Shown piece by piece: positions 51,521 to 60,696 of a stretch of DNA of 64,000 bases. Under the pieces are notes generated by a model, which was given only the letters and a program-made list of their open reading frames with translations, did not search any database and was not told the DNA's origin. The DNA lies in the NCBI GenBank assembly GCA_015075165.1, contig JABTUY010000001.1:992001-1056000 (forward strand), in the 5' to 3' direction. Both the position numbers and the translations under genes were made by a program. How positions within the stretch are numbered: the stretch's first letter is position 1; each line of letters starts with the position of its first letter. The stretch is from Ideonella sp. Lineage in GTDB: Bacteria; Pseudomonadota; Gammaproteobacteria; Burkholderiales; Burkholderiaceae_C.

Positions 51521-53001
51521 CGGCGAGCGCAGCGAACCCGCCCGACGCACCGCGTTTCGCGGTGCGCGAGATCGCGCTGCTCGAGCGGCCGGTGCACCTG
51601 CGGCTGCCGTTTCGCTTCGGCGTGGTCACGCTCACCGAATGCCCGCAGGCGTTCGCGCACGCGCGCATCGAGCTGCCCGACGGCCGCAGCGCGTGGGGTG
51701 CGGCCGCCGAGCTGATGGCGCCGAAGTGGTTCGACAAGAACCTGGCGTTGAGCAACGACGACAACTTCGACCAGCTGCGCGACGTGCTGCGCCTCGCGCG
51801 CGACGCCTATCTGGCCGACGTGTCGCCCGACACCGCGTTCGGCCACTTCGCGCGCCATCACGACGCGCACCAGGCCGCGGCCGCCTCCCGCGGGCACAAC
51901 CCGCTGCTGGCGAGCTACGGCCCGGCGCTGCTCGACCGCGCGCTGCTCGACGCGCTGTGCCGCGCGATTGGGCGTTCGTTCTACGCCGCAGTGCGCGGCA
52001 ACTCGGTCGGGCTCGGCGCGCGCCACGCGGCGTTCGCGCCGTTCGACTGGCCGCGCACGCTGCACGCGCTGGCGCCGCCGGCGACGTCGATCGCGGCGCG
52101 CCACACGGTGGGCCTGCTCGACGCGATCACCGCCGCCGACCTGACGCAGCCGGTGCACGACGGCCTGCCCGAGACGCTCGAGCAGGTAATCGAACGCTAC
52201 GGACACCGCCACTTCAAGCTCAAGGTGGCCGGCCGCGTCGACGACGACGTGGCGCGGCTGACGCGAATCGCCGCGGTGCTCGAGCGCATCGGCGAGCCGA
52301 TCGTCGTCTCGCTCGACGGCAACGAGCAGTACGACAGCGCCGACGGCGTGCTCGAGCTGCTGGCGCGGCTGCGCGCCACGCCGGCGCTGGCGCGGCTGCT
52401 CGATGCGATCGCCTTCATCGAGCAGCCGATCGCGCGCAAGAGCGCGCTCGACACCGACGTGCGCGCGATCGCCGCGATCCGGCCGGTGATCGTCGACGAG
52501 TCCGACGGCGAGCTCGACGCGTTCGTGCGCGCGCGGGCGCGCGGCTATGGCGGCATCTCGAGCAAGACCTGCAAGGGCGCCTACCGCTCGCTGCTCAACG
52601 CGGCGCGCTGCGCGGCGTGGAACGCGGAGCGCGCCGCACCGTCGAGCGCGGCGCCGGGCGCGCCGCGCTACTTCATGTCGGGCGAAGACCTGACGACGCA
52701 GGCCGGCCTCGCGGTGCAGCAGGATCTGGCGCTGGTGAACCTGCTCGGCATCGCGCACGTCGAGCGCAACGGCCACCACTACGTGAACGGCATGGCCGCG
52801 CTGCCCGAGCGCGAGCAGAGCGCGTTTCTCGCCGCGCACCCCGACCTGTACGAGCGCTCGCACGGCGCGGTGCGCGTGCGCATCGAGCGCGGGCGCATCG
52901 CGATCGGCTCGCTCGACGGCACCGGCTACGCCAGCGGCGCGCTGCCGGCGTGGGACGCGATGACGCCGCTCGCGCCCGCACCCGAATTTCCCAGGAGTTG
53001 A
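51517..53001 (+). CDS. Enolase-superfamily (mandelate racemase/muconate-lactonizing-like) enzyme
   Basis: A 494-residue protein, long for the superfamily. Catalytic-type motifs are in order: HFKLKVAGR (Lys234, Lys236), VSLDGNEQY (metal Asp267), FIEQPIARK (metal Glu302), VIVDESDGELDAF (Asp327/Glu328). The N-terminal capping domain is extended (AAELMAPKWFDKNLALSNDD, FARHHDAHQAAAASRGHNP). Superfamily members abstract the alpha-proton of carboxylates, often as acid-sugar dehydratases, which fits a carboxylate importer. The subgroup cannot be assigned by eye. Overlaps the preceding gene by 4 bases. Confidence 0.85.
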   Translation: MTASAANPPDAPRFAVREIALLERPVHLRLPFRFGVVTLTECPQAFAHARIELPDGRSAWGAAAELMAPKWFDKNLALSNDDNFDQLRDVLRLARDAYLADVSPDTAFGHFARHHDAHQAAAASRGHNPLLASYGPALLDRALLDALCRAIGRSFYAAVRGNSVGLGARHAAFAPFDWPRTLHALAPPATSIAARHTVGLLDAITAADLTQPVHDGLPETLEQVIERYGHRHFKLKVAGRVDDDVARLTRIAAVLERIGEPIVVSLDGNEQYDSADGVLELLARLRATPALARLLDAIAFIEQPIARKSALDTDVRAIAAIRPVIVDESDGELDAFVRARARGYGGISSKTCKGAYRSLLNAARCAAWNAERAAPSSAAPGAPRYFMSGEDLTTQAGLAVQQDLALVNLLGIAHVERNGHHYVNGMAALPEREQSAFLAAHPDLYERSHGAVRVRIERGRIAIGSLDGTGYASGALPAWDAMTPLAPAPEFPRS

Positions 53002-53006
53002 CCTCG

Positions 53007-54170
53007 ATGGCCACACGACGACTCGGCATCATCATGAACGGCGTCACCGGGCGCATGGGCATGAACCAGCACCTGATCCGCTCGATCGTTGCGATCCGCG
53101 CGCAGGGCGGCGTGGCGCTTGCCAACGGCGACCGCGTGATGCCAGACCCGCTGTTGATCGGCCGCAACGCCGAGAGGATCGAGGCGCTCGCCAAGGCGCA
53201 CGGCATCGCGCGCTTCGGCACCAACCTCGACGCGGCGCTCGCCGACCCGAACGACAGCGTCTTCTTCGACGCCGCCACCACGCAGATGCGCCCTGCGCTG
53301 CTGGCGCAGGCGCTGCGCGCCGGCAAGCACGTGTACTGCGAAAAGCCGATCGCCACCAGCCTCGCCGAGGCGGTGGAGATCTGCCGGCTCGCCAAGGCCT
53401 CGGGGCTGAAGCACGGCGCGGTGCAGGACAAGCTGTTCCTGCCCGGCCTGCGCAAGCTCGACCTGCTGCGCCGCGCCGGCTTCTTCGGCCGCATGCTGGC
53501 GGTGCGAATCGATTTCGGCTACTGGGTGTTCGAGGGCGATCTGCAGCCGATCCAGCGGCCGAGCTGGAACTACCGCGCCGAAGACGGCGGCGGCATGATC
53601 CTCGACATGATGTGCCACTGGCGCTACGTGCTCGACAACCTGTTCGGCGAGGTGAAGGCCATCACCTGCCTGGGCGCGACGCACATCGACAAGCGCTGGG
53701 ACGAAGCCGGCAAGCCGTACACCGCCACCGCCGACGACGCGGCCTACGCCACCGCGCAGCTGGTTGGCCACAACGGCGAGCCGGTGGTCGCGCAGCTGAC
53801 GATGAGCTGGGCCACGCGCGTGCGCCGCGACGACCTGGTGACGTTTCACGTCGACGGCACGCACGGCTCGGCGGTGGCCGGCCTGCAGGAGTGCCGCGCG
53901 CAGAGCCGAGTGACGACGCCGCGCCCGGTGTGGAACCCCGATGTCAAGCAGACGATGAACTTCTTCGACCAGTGGCAGGAGGTGCCCGACGCGCAGGTGT
54001 ACGACAACGGCTTCAAGCTGCAGTGGGAGGCCTTCATCCGCCACGTGGTCGAGGACGCGCCGTACCAGTGGACCTTGCCCGAAGGCGCCAAGGGCGTGCA
54101 GCTGGTGGAGGCTGCGCTGCAGAGCTGGAAGGAGCGGCGATGGGTGGATGTGCCGGCGTTGACGGTTTGA
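53007..54170 (+). CDS. Gfo/Idh/MocA-family oxidoreductase
   Basis: A 387-residue NAD(P)-dependent dehydrogenase: N-terminal Rossmann fold (RRLGIIMNGVTGRMGMNQHL, IGRNAERIEALAKAHGI), VFFDAATTQMRPALLAQALR, the family EKPIA motif (CEKPIATSLAEAVEI), and a C-terminal substrate domain (DFGYWVFEGDLQPIQRPSWN, GGGMILDMMCHWRYVLDNLF). It oxidises or reduces a sugar-like hydroxyl. AGGAG stands before ATG 53007, 5 bases after the enolase-superfamily gene. Last gene before the 736-bp hairpin region. Confidence 0.92.
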   Translation: MATRRLGIIMNGVTGRMGMNQHLIRSIVAIRAQGGVALANGDRVMPDPLLIGRNAERIEALAKAHGIARFGTNLDAALADPNDSVFFDAATTQMRPALLAQALRAGKHVYCEKPIATSLAEAVEICRLAKASGLKHGAVQDKLFLPGLRKLDLLRRAGFFGRMLAVRIDFGYWVFEGDLQPIQRPSWNYRAEDGGGMILDMMCHWRYVLDNLFGEVKAITCLGATHIDKRWDEAGKPYTATADDAAYATAQLVGHNGEPVVAQLTMSWATRVRRDDLVTFHVDGTHGSAVAGLQECRAQSRVTTPRPVWNPDVKQTMNFFDQWQEVPDAQVYDNGFKLQWEAFIRHVVEDAPYQWTLPEGAKGVQLVEAALQSWKERRWVDVPALTV

Positions 54171-54906
54171 GTTCGACGGCTGCCTTTGTGTTGTGGCCCG
54201 GCGTCATCGGTTGCGAGGTGCCGTTGCGGGGCGGTGGCCGGTTCTCGTGTTGCGTGAGTGCGGCGCGGCGCGGCGGGCGGTACCCGGTGTGGGCTCATGA
54301 TGTCGCGGTCGGCCCTGCGGGCCGACTTCGCTGCGGTGCTCGCCCGACAAGGGCGGCTGCGGTACCGCCGTTCCCGGCGCTGAACGCGCCGGGAACCTCA
54401 CGGCGTCCTCGCCGGTCCGGCGCCGATGGCGCCGGACTTCCCTTTGCCGGGCTGCGCTCTCGCCGCGCGCCAGATCGCGCCACCCCGGGCACCACCCACC
54501 GCGCAGAACCACTGGTGGCGTGTCACGAGGAGGTGTGCCACGGTGGTGCCCGCAAAGCCGTGGGCGGGTGTGCGCCGGCAGCGACATATGCGGCGCCGAG
54601 GAGGCGAGCCCGGACACGAACAGTCCAGTGGACTGTTCGTGCCTGGCGAGCGGCCAGTCCGCAAGGACTGGCGCGGCCTGCAAGGCCAGAGCGCATGGCC
54701 GCGCGCGCGCAGCGCGCGCAACGTGTTCTGACTCGCCGAGACTGTTTGAGCGGAACGACCGAAGGGAGTGAAGCGAGTTTCTCGGCGGGCCATGCGATCG
54801 AGCAGCACAGGGAACCCCTCGCGCAGCGAGGGGCTGCCGCATTCGAGCGCCGGCGCATAACTGCCCGCGGCGTTGCAACGCTCAATTCATCGCAGGGAGT
54901 TCGGAG
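54171..54906. repeat. Gene-free, hairpin-packed region (at least six perfect inverted repeats)
   Basis: No credible gene on either strand; open frames here give Arg/Ala/Ser-rich translations without start signals. Inverted repeats: GTTCCCGGCGC-TGAAC-GCGCCGGGAAC (54370-54396), GTCCGGCGCC-GAT-GGCGCCGGAC (54415-54437), a 13-bp-arm palindrome (54615-54641), CCAGTCC-GCAA-GGACTGG (54654-54671), GGCC-TGCAA-GGCC (54675-54687) and CCCCTCGC-GCA-GCGAGGGG (54815-54833). It may be a mosaic of mobile palindromic elements, a structured RNA, or a decayed insertion. It splits the catabolic operon between the oxidoreductase and DUF993 genes. Confidence 0.7.
54615..54641. repeat. Palindrome with perfect 13-bp arms
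   Basis: CACGAACAGTCCA - G - TGGACTGTTCGTG, the longest perfect inverted repeat in the window, followed 12 bases later by CCAGTCC-GCAA-GGACTGG (54654-54671), whose arms contain the same AGTCC/GGACT core and whose loop is a GNRA tetraloop if transcribed. The single-base centre favours a protein-binding or cruciform site over a stable RNA hairpin. Confidence 0.8.
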
Positions 54907-56076
54907 ATGAGAGCGAGCCTCAAGCTGCCGACAAATGACCGCAAGCTCGAGTTATTCGAGCTCTCGGAGCCACGCGACTTCCCCAAACGCGCCACCGCAC
55001 CTTTCAACCGCATCGCCTACTCCGCCGCCCACGTCGTCGCCGACCCGCGTGCCGCGGTCGACCCGTGGCTCGATTGCGCGATCGACTGGGACGCGACGAT
55101 CGCGTACCGGCGCCATCTGTGGCAGCTCGGCCTCGGCGTGGCCGAGGCGATGGATACCGCGCAGCGCGGCATGGGGCTCGACTGGCCGACCTCGCTCGAG
55201 CTGATCCGCCGCTCGCTCGACGCCGCGCGTGACACGCCCGGCGCGCTGGTGGCTTCCGGCGCCGGCACCGATCACCTGGCGCCTGAGGACGCGAAATCGG
55301 TCGACGACGTGATCCGTGCCTACGAAGAACAGGTGGGCACGATCGAGCGGCTCGGTGGGCGCATCATCCTGATGGCCAGCCGCGCGCTGGCGCGCGTGGC
55401 GCGCTCGACGGGCGACTATGAGCGCGTGTACGACCGCATCCTGTCGCAGGTGCGCGCGCCGGTGATCATCCACTGGCTCGGCGACATGTTCGACCCTGCT
55501 CTGGCCGGCTACTGGGGCAGCGCCGATCCGGCGGCGGCGATGGAGGTCGCACTCGGCGTCATCAACGGCCATGCGGCCAAGGTCGACGGCGTCAAGATCT
55601 CGCTGCTCGACGCGGGCAAGGAGGTCGCGATGCGCCGCCGGCTCGCGCCCGGCGTGCGCATGTACACCGGCGACGACTTCAACTATGCCGAGCTGATCGC
55701 GGGTGACGCGCACGGCCACAGCGACGCGCTGCTCGGCATCTTCGACGCCATCGCGCCAGCCGCATCGGCGGCGCTGGCCGCACTGGTGGCAGGCGATCGG
55801 GCGCGCTTCGACGCCATCCTCGCGCCGACGGTGCCGCTGTCGCGCCACATCTTCCAGGCGCCGACGCGGTTCTACAAGACCGGGGTCGTGTTCATGGCGT
55901 ACCTCAACGGCCAGCAGAGCCACTTCACGATGGTCGGCGGCCAGCAGAGCGCGCGCTCGCTGGTGCACCTGAGCGAGCTGTTCCGGCTGGCCGATCGCGC
56001 CGGCTTGCTCGCCGATCCGCCACGCGCCGTCGCGCGGATGAAGACCGTGCTCGCGCTGCAAGGCGTCGAGGGCTGA
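54907..56076 (+). CDS. DUF993-family, dihydrodipicolinate synthase-like protein
   Basis: A 389-residue TIM-barrel-like protein: FPKRATAPFNRIAYSAAHVV, DCAIDWDATIAYRRHLWQLG, GVAEAMDTAQRGMGLDWPTS, GGRIILMASRALARVARSTG, PVIIHWLGDMFDPALAGYWG, HAAKVDGVKISLLDAGKEVA, MYTGDDFNYAELIAGD. This matches DUF993, distantly related to aldolases; VDGVKIS holds a lysine that could play the aldolase role. ATG 54907 has a GGAG motif. Neighbour of a second isomerase-like gene 27 bases downstream; probably the same catabolic pathway. Confidence 0.88.
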   Translation: MRASLKLPTNDRKLELFELSEPRDFPKRATAPFNRIAYSAAHVVADPRAAVDPWLDCAIDWDATIAYRRHLWQLGLGVAEAMDTAQRGMGLDWPTSLELIRRSLDAARDTPGALVASGAGTDHLAPEDAKSVDDVIRAYEEQVGTIERLGGRIILMASRALARVARSTGDYERVYDRILSQVRAPVIIHWLGDMFDPALAGYWGSADPAAAMEVALGVINGHAAKVDGVKISLLDAGKEVAMRRRLAPGVRMYTGDDFNYAELIAGDAHGHSDALLGIFDAIAPAASAALAALVAGDRARFDAILAPTVPLSRHIFQAPTRFYKTGVVFMAYLNGQQSHFTMVGGQQSARSLVHLSELFRLADRAGLLADPPRAVARMKTVLALQGVEG

Positions 56077-56103
56077 AGGCCGATCGGCGCGAAGGACGCG
56101 GCG

Positions 56104-56967
56104 ATGCGCGATTTCTCGCAGAGCCACGAGTGGCTGTCGATCAACACCGCCACCGTGCGCCGGCAGTGGCGGCTCGACCGCATCGTCGAGGAGTGCGCCA
56201 GGCGTGGCATCCGCGCGATCTCGCCGTGGCGCGACCAGGTCGCTGCCGTCGGGCTGCAGGCGGTCGCCGCACGGTTGCGCGACACCGACACCGTGCTGTC
56301 GGGCTATTGCCGCGGCGGCTTCTTTCCGGCGGCCGAAGCGACCGGCCTGCGCGCCGCGCTCGACGACAACCGGCGCGCGCTCGACGAAGCCTGCACGCTC
56401 GGCGCGCCGTGCCTGGTGCTGGTGGTCGGCTCCCTGCCGGGCGCGCTCGACGGCAACCCCGCATACCACGACCTCGCGCGCGCCCGCGCCGAGGTGCGCG
56501 ACGGTATCGCGGCGACACTGGAACACGCGCGGCAAGCGAACATGCCGCTGGCGATCGAGCCGCTGCATCCGATGCAGGCCGCCGAGCGCGCGTGCGTCAA
56601 CACGCTCGAGCAGGCACTCGACCTGTGCGATGAACTCGATCCCGCGCGCAGCGGCGCGCTCGGCGTCGCGGTGGACCTCTACCACGTCTGGTGGGACCCC
56701 AAGCTCGCGCAGCAGATCGCGCGCGCCGGCCGCGAGCGGCTGCTGGCGCTGCACGTGTGCGACTGGCTGACGCCGACGCGCGACCTGCTGAACGACCGCG
56801 GCATGATGGGCGACGGCGTGATCGAGATCCGCAAGATCCGCGGCTGGATGGAAGACGCCGGCTACGCCGGCTTCGCCGAGGTGGAGATCTTCTCCGAGCA
56901 CTGGTGGAGCCGCCCGGGCGACGAGGTGCTCGACACCTGCATCGCGCGGCATCGCAGCGCCGTATAG
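56104..56967 (+). CDS. Sugar phosphate isomerase/epimerase-family TIM barrel, second copy
   Basis: A 287-residue AP-endonuclease-2-like barrel: SINTATVRRQWRLDRIVEEC, RRGIRAISPWRDQVAAVGLQ, LSGYCRGGFFPA, LVLVVGSLPGALDGNPAYHD, MPLAIEPLHPMQAAERACVN, VAVDLYHVWWDPKL, LALHVCDWLTPTRDLLNDRG, MMGDGVIEI. Metal ligands in IEPLHP, VDLYHVWWD and HVCDW are clear. Not closely similar to the copy at 50660. Last + strand gene of the cluster. Confidence 0.92.
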   Translation: MRDFSQSHEWLSINTATVRRQWRLDRIVEECARRGIRAISPWRDQVAAVGLQAVAARLRDTDTVLSGYCRGGFFPAAEATGLRAALDDNRRALDEACTLGAPCLVLVVGSLPGALDGNPAYHDLARARAEVRDGIAATLEHARQANMPLAIEPLHPMQAAERACVNTLEQALDLCDELDPARSGALGVAVDLYHVWWDPKLAQQIARAGRERLLALHVCDWLTPTRDLLNDRGMMGDGVIEIRKIRGWMEDAGYAGFAEVEIFSEHWWSRPGDEVLDTCIARHRSAV

Positions 56968-57010
56968 GTGTCGGCGCCGGCCCCGGTGCAGGCGGCCCGA
57001 CGCCGGGCGG

Positions 57011-58396
57011 TCACGCAGCCGCGCCGCCGAGCCACGCCAGCGTGTCGGCCAATGCCTGCTCGGCACGATCGAACATCGCGTCGATCTCGTCGTCGTTGAT
57101 GATCAGCGGCGGCGAGAACGCGATCACGTCGCCGGCCAGCGAGCGGGTGATCAGCCCATGCTCTTGCGCCCGCCGCACGAAGTACGCGCCGACGCCGCGT
57201 TTGGGGTCGAACGCCTTGCGCTGCGCCGGCAGCTCGGCCAGCTCGATGGCGCCGATCAGACCCAGCGAACGCACGTGGCCGACATGCTCGCGGCCCGCGA
57301 AACGCTGCAGCCGCTCGCGAAAGCGCGGCGCCACGCGCTGCACGTGGCCGATGACGTCGTCGCTCTCGTAGATGCGCAGCGTTTCGAGCGCCACCGCGCA
57401 CGCCAGCGGATGGCCGCTGTAGGTGTAGCCGTGGCCGAAGCTGCCCACCGCCGCGCTGGCGTCGGCCACCACTTGGTAGATCGCGTCGCTGACGAACAGC
57501 GCCGACATCGGCACGTAGGCGGCGGTGAGCATCTTCGCGACCGTGACGAGGTCGGGCCTCAGGCTGAACACCTGGCTGCCGAACGGCTGCCCGAGGCGGC
57601 CGAACCCGGTGATCACCTCGTCGGCGATCAGCAGGATGTCGTGCCGCCGCAGGATCGCCTGCACGCGCTCGAAGTAGCCCGGCGGCGGGATCACGACGCC
57701 GCCGGCGCCCATCACCGGCTCGGCGATGAAGGCGGCGATCGTGTCGGGATCTTCGCGCTCGATCGTCTCTTCGAGCTCGCGCGCGAGCCGCTCGCCGAAC
57801 GCCGCCTCGCTCTCGCCGGCCTGCGCATACTGGTAGTGGTGCGGGCAGCCGACGCGCACGATGCCGGGCAGCGGCAGGTCGAAGTGCTCGTGCATCATCG
57901 CGATACCCGACAGCGACGCCGCGGCCGCGGTCACGCCGTGGTAGCCCTTGTGACGCGCGATGATCTTCTTCTTGCGCGGCCGCCCGCGCGCGTTGTTGAA
58001 GTAGCGCACGAGCTTGAACGCGGTGTCGTTGCTCTCCGAGCCGGAGTTGGCGAACAGCACGCGCGCGTGAGGCATCGGTGCCCAGCGCAACGTCAGCGCC
58101 TCGACCAGATCGGTCACCGGCCCCGGCACCTTGCCCGAGAACGCGTGGTAGTATGGCAGCTCGCGCATCTGGCGCGCGGCGGCGTCGGCCAGCCGCGTCT
58201 CGCTGAAGCCGAGCGAGGCGCACCACAGGCCGGCCATGCCCTCGAGGTAGCGCTGGCCGTGCTCGTCGATCACGTGCACGCCGTCGCCACGCACGATCAC
58301 CAGCGGGCCGTCGCGCTCGAGCGCGCGCAGTTGCGTGTACGGATGCAGGTGGTGTGCGATGTCACGCCGCGCGGCAGGCGTGATGGCGTCGGTCAT
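57011..58396 (-). CDS. Class III PLP-dependent aminotransferase (omega-amino acid type)
   Basis: A 461-residue aminotransferase: [39 protein letters not shown] (PLP phosphate binding), [49 protein letters not shown] (Asp259), and Schiff-base Lys288 in [16 protein letters not shown]. This subgroup transfers amino groups from beta-alanine, GABA, putrescine-type amines or similar donors to pyruvate. Convergent to the catabolic cluster and alone on its strand; a role there is possible but unsupported. Confidence 0.93.
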   Translation of the reverse strand: MTDAITPAARRDIAHHLHPYTQLRALERDGPLVIVRGDGVHVIDEHGQRYLEGMAGLWCASLGFSETRLADAAARQMRELPYYHAFSGKVPGPVTDLVEALTLRWAPMPHARVLFANSGSESNDTAFKLVRYFNNARGRPRKKKIIARHKGYHGVTAAAASLSGIAMMHEHFDLPLPGIVRVGCPHHYQYAQAGESEAAFGERLARELEETIEREDPDTIAAFIAEPVMGAGGVVIPPPGYFERVQAILRRHDILLIADEVITGFGRLGQPFGSQVFSLRPDLVTVAKMLTAAYVPMSALFVSDAIYQVVADASAAVGSFGHGYTYSGHPLACAVALETLRIYESDDVIGHVQRVAPRFRERLQRFAGREHVGHVRSLGLIGAIELAELPAQRKAFDPKRGVGAYFVRRAQEHGLITRSLAGDVIAFSPPLIINDDEIDAMFDRAEQALADTLAWLGGAAA

Positions 58397-58549
58397 GCGG
58401 ACTCCCGGTGGCGGTCGATTATCGGACTCCGAGGCGCGCGACGCATCCCGGGCACCGTTGTCCGAGCTGCGCCGCCGCCCGCGCAGACCGCGTCCGACGC
58501 GGCCGGCCCGCTGGTGGCGCCCGCTTCCGGCGCAGCCGCCGGGGCCACC

Positions 58550-59851
58550 CTAGTAGCGGCTGTTGATCCCCGCCATGCGCAGGAACCAGTTGGCGCACCA
58601 GGCCACGAAGCCGCGCAGCACCACCGGGCGCCAGCCGCCGCCGCGGCTGGTATCGGTGACCTCGCGCGAGGCCGCCACCGCGGCGTCGAAACGCTGTGAC
58701 AGCTCGCGCGAGAACTGTGCGTCTTGCACGATCACGTTGGCTTCCAGGTTCAGCAGCAGCGACAACGGATCGATGTTGGAGCTGCCCACCGTGGCCCACT
58801 GGCCGTCGACCAGCGCGACCTTGGCGTGCAGGAACGCGGGCATGTACTCGTAGATCTCTATGCCGCGGCTACGCAGCTCGTCGTACAGCACGTGTGCGGC
58901 CAGCGCGGCGAAGCGGTAGTCGATCTTGCCCTGCAGCAGCAGACGCACGCGCACGCCGCGCTCGGCCGCGCGCGTCAGCGCACGGCGAAACAGCCGCCCG
59001 GGGTAGAAGTACGGCGTCACCAGGTCGACGCGCTCGCCGGCGCGCAGCACGGCCTCGATGTAGGCGCGCTCGATCGAGCGCCGCTGGCGCAGGTTGTCGC
59101 GCACGACGAACGCCGCCACCACCGGCTGCAGCGGCCCGACCGGCGGCTCCACCTGCGGCCGCGGCACCATGCGCAGCCGCTGCAGCACGCGGCGCGCGCG
59201 CGCCACCGGTTGCGCGCTGCGCGCCAGCGAGACGACCTCGTCGCGCCAGTCGGCGCCCAGCGCGGCACGCGTCCACACCGCGCGCGCGGTCAACGCCACC
59301 TGCTCGGCGATCGGGCCGCGTACCTCGATCGCGAAATCGAGCCGCGGCGCGTCGGACAGGCCGTGGCGCAGGTCGAGCCGGTCGTCGATGATGTTGATGC
59401 CGCCGACGAAGCCGATGTCGCGGTCGATCGCGCACAGCTTCTGGTGCAGGCGCCGCAACTGGCCCGGTTGCAGCAGGCTCCACCAGCGATCGACCGGGCG
59501 GAACACCGACAGCTCCACGTCGGGCTCAGGCAGCCACTGCCGCAGCCGCGCCATCGTGGCCTTGGAGCCGAAGCCGTCGACCACCACCTGCACGCGCACG
59601 CCGCGCCGGCCGGCATCGCGCAGCGCCTGCGCGATCGACTCGCCGGCCGCGTCGTCGTGGAAGATGTAGGTGGCCAGCCAGACCTCGTGGCGCGCGCCGG
59701 CGATGGCCGAGCACATCGCGGGGAACAGCTCGTCGCCGCCTTGCAGCAGGCGCACGCGGTGGCCGCCGCTGAACTCGGGTGCACCGCGCCGCGCCCAGGC
59801 CGCCGCCACCGGCAGCAGCGTGCGTGCGGGCTCGGCGCCGTCGGTCGTCAT
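58550..59851 (-). CDS. Phospholipase D-family protein (cardiolipin synthase B-like)
   Basis: A 433-residue protein with two HKD motifs: HQKLCAIDRDIGFVGGINI (His136, Lys138, Asp143) and HAKVALVDGQWATVGSSNID (near 345). Segments such as RVRLLQGGDELFPAMCSAIA and ATYIFHDDAAGESIAQAL are typical of ClsB/YbhO-type cardiolipin synthases. No N-terminal membrane helix; a short C-terminal hydrophobic segment (GFVAWCANWFLRMAG). Start ATG 59851 lies 5 bases after the stop of the EEP-family gene, an arrangement (EEP gene before clsB) also seen in enterobacteria, where ybhP precedes ybhO/clsB. Confidence 0.9.
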   Translation of the reverse strand: MTTDGAEPARTLLPVAAAWARRGAPEFSGGHRVRLLQGGDELFPAMCSAIAGARHEVWLATYIFHDDAAGESIAQALRDAGRRGVRVQVVVDGFGSKATMARLRQWLPEPDVELSVFRPVDRWWSLLQPGQLRRLHQKLCAIDRDIGFVGGINIIDDRLDLRHGLSDAPRLDFAIEVRGPIAEQVALTARAVWTRAALGADWRDEVVSLARSAQPVARARRVLQRLRMVPRPQVEPPVGPLQPVVAAFVVRDNLRQRRSIERAYIEAVLRAGERVDLVTPYFYPGRLFRRALTRAAERGVRVRLLLQGKIDYRFAALAAHVLYDELRSRGIEIYEYMPAFLHAKVALVDGQWATVGSSNIDPLSLLLNLEANVIVQDAQFSRELSQRFDAAVAASREVTDTSRGGGWRPVVLRGFVAWCANWFLRMAGINSRY

Positions 59852-59856
59852 CGCCG

Positions 59857-60696
59857 TCAGGTGGGTTCGAGCTCGACCACCAGCGGCAGGTGGTCGGACA
59901 TGCGCGCCCAGGCCGCGCCGCGCGGCACCTCGAGCGTCACGCAGCGAAAGCCGCGCATGTAGACGCGATCGAGCGCGAACACCGGCACGCGCGACGGGAA
60001 CGTGGGCCGCGGCCGCACGCCGCCGGCGTGCCCGCCGGCGCGCGCCAGGCCGATGCTGCGCATCGGCGCGTCGAGCCGCTCGCCCCAATCGTTGAAGTCG
60101 CCCGCCACCAACAACGGCGCGCCGCGCGGCACGAACTCCTTGACGAAGCGCGCCAGGTACTGCACCTGCTGCAGCCGCGCGCCATGCGTGAGGCCGAAGT
60201 GCGCCACCACCGTGTGGATGGTGCGCCCGCTCCATTGCACCGGCACGTGCAGCAGGCCACGCTGCTCGAACGCATGCGCGCTGACATCGTGATGGTCGAC
60301 TTCGCCCATCGGCCAGCGCGACAGCAGCGCGTTGCCGTGCTCGCCCTGGCGCGTGATCGCGTTGGTGCGGTAGGCCACCTCGTAGCCTTCGGGCGCCAGG
60401 TACTCGGCCTGGCCCTGCTCGGGCCAGCCGAACCAGGTGCGGTCGAAACGGCGCGAGTCGGCGCGGTGGAACAACCGCACCTCCTGCAGGAACACCAGAT
60501 CGGCATCGAGCGCCTCGACGCCGAGGCCGAGGTTGTGAATCTCGAGCCGCTTGCGCGGCCCGACGCCACGCACACCCTTGTGGATGTTGTAGGTGGCCAC
60601 GCGCAGCCGCGCGCTATCGGCAGCCGGCAGCGCCGCCGCGAAGCGCGACGACGGCTGGCCCGTCAAGCGGCCGGGGCGCGACACGCGTGCGTTCAT
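59857..60696 (-). CDS. Endonuclease/exonuclease/phosphatase-family protein (YbhP-like)
   Basis: A 279-residue EEP-fold hydrolase: LRVATYNIHKGVRGVGPRKR, DADLVFLQEVRLF (metal Glu), GNALLSRWPM, VVAHFGLTHGARLQQVQYLA, LLVAGDFNDWGERLD (catalytic Asp/Asn), FALDRVYMRG, MSDHLPLVVEL (catalytic His). No signal peptide. Co-operonic with the cardiolipin-synthase-like gene, so a lipid-related phosphodiesterase is more likely than a DNA-repair role. Overlaps nudB by 4 bases. Confidence 0.9.
   Translation of the reverse strand: MNARVSRPGRLTGQPSSRFAAALPAADSARLRVATYNIHKGVRGVGPRKRLEIHNLGLGVEALDADLVFLQEVRLFHRADSRRFDRTWFGWPEQGQAEYLAPEGYEVAYRTNAITRQGEHGNALLSRWPMGEVDHHDVSAHAFEQRGLLHVPVQWSGRTIHTVVAHFGLTHGARLQQVQYLARFVKEFVPRGAPLLVAGDFNDWGERLDAPMRSIGLARAGGHAGGVRPRPTFPSRVPVFALDRVYMRGFRCVTLEVPRGAAWARMSDHLPLVVELEPT

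Noticed and set aside
54204-54878. Possible gene of about 224 codons in the hairpin region
   Set aside because: No ribosome-binding site, Arg/Pro/Ser-rich translation, and the sequence is dominated by inverted repeats.
54171-54906. Insertion sequence remnant with transposase
   Set aside because: No transposase-like protein segment was visible in any frame and no clear terminal repeats with target duplication could be identified.
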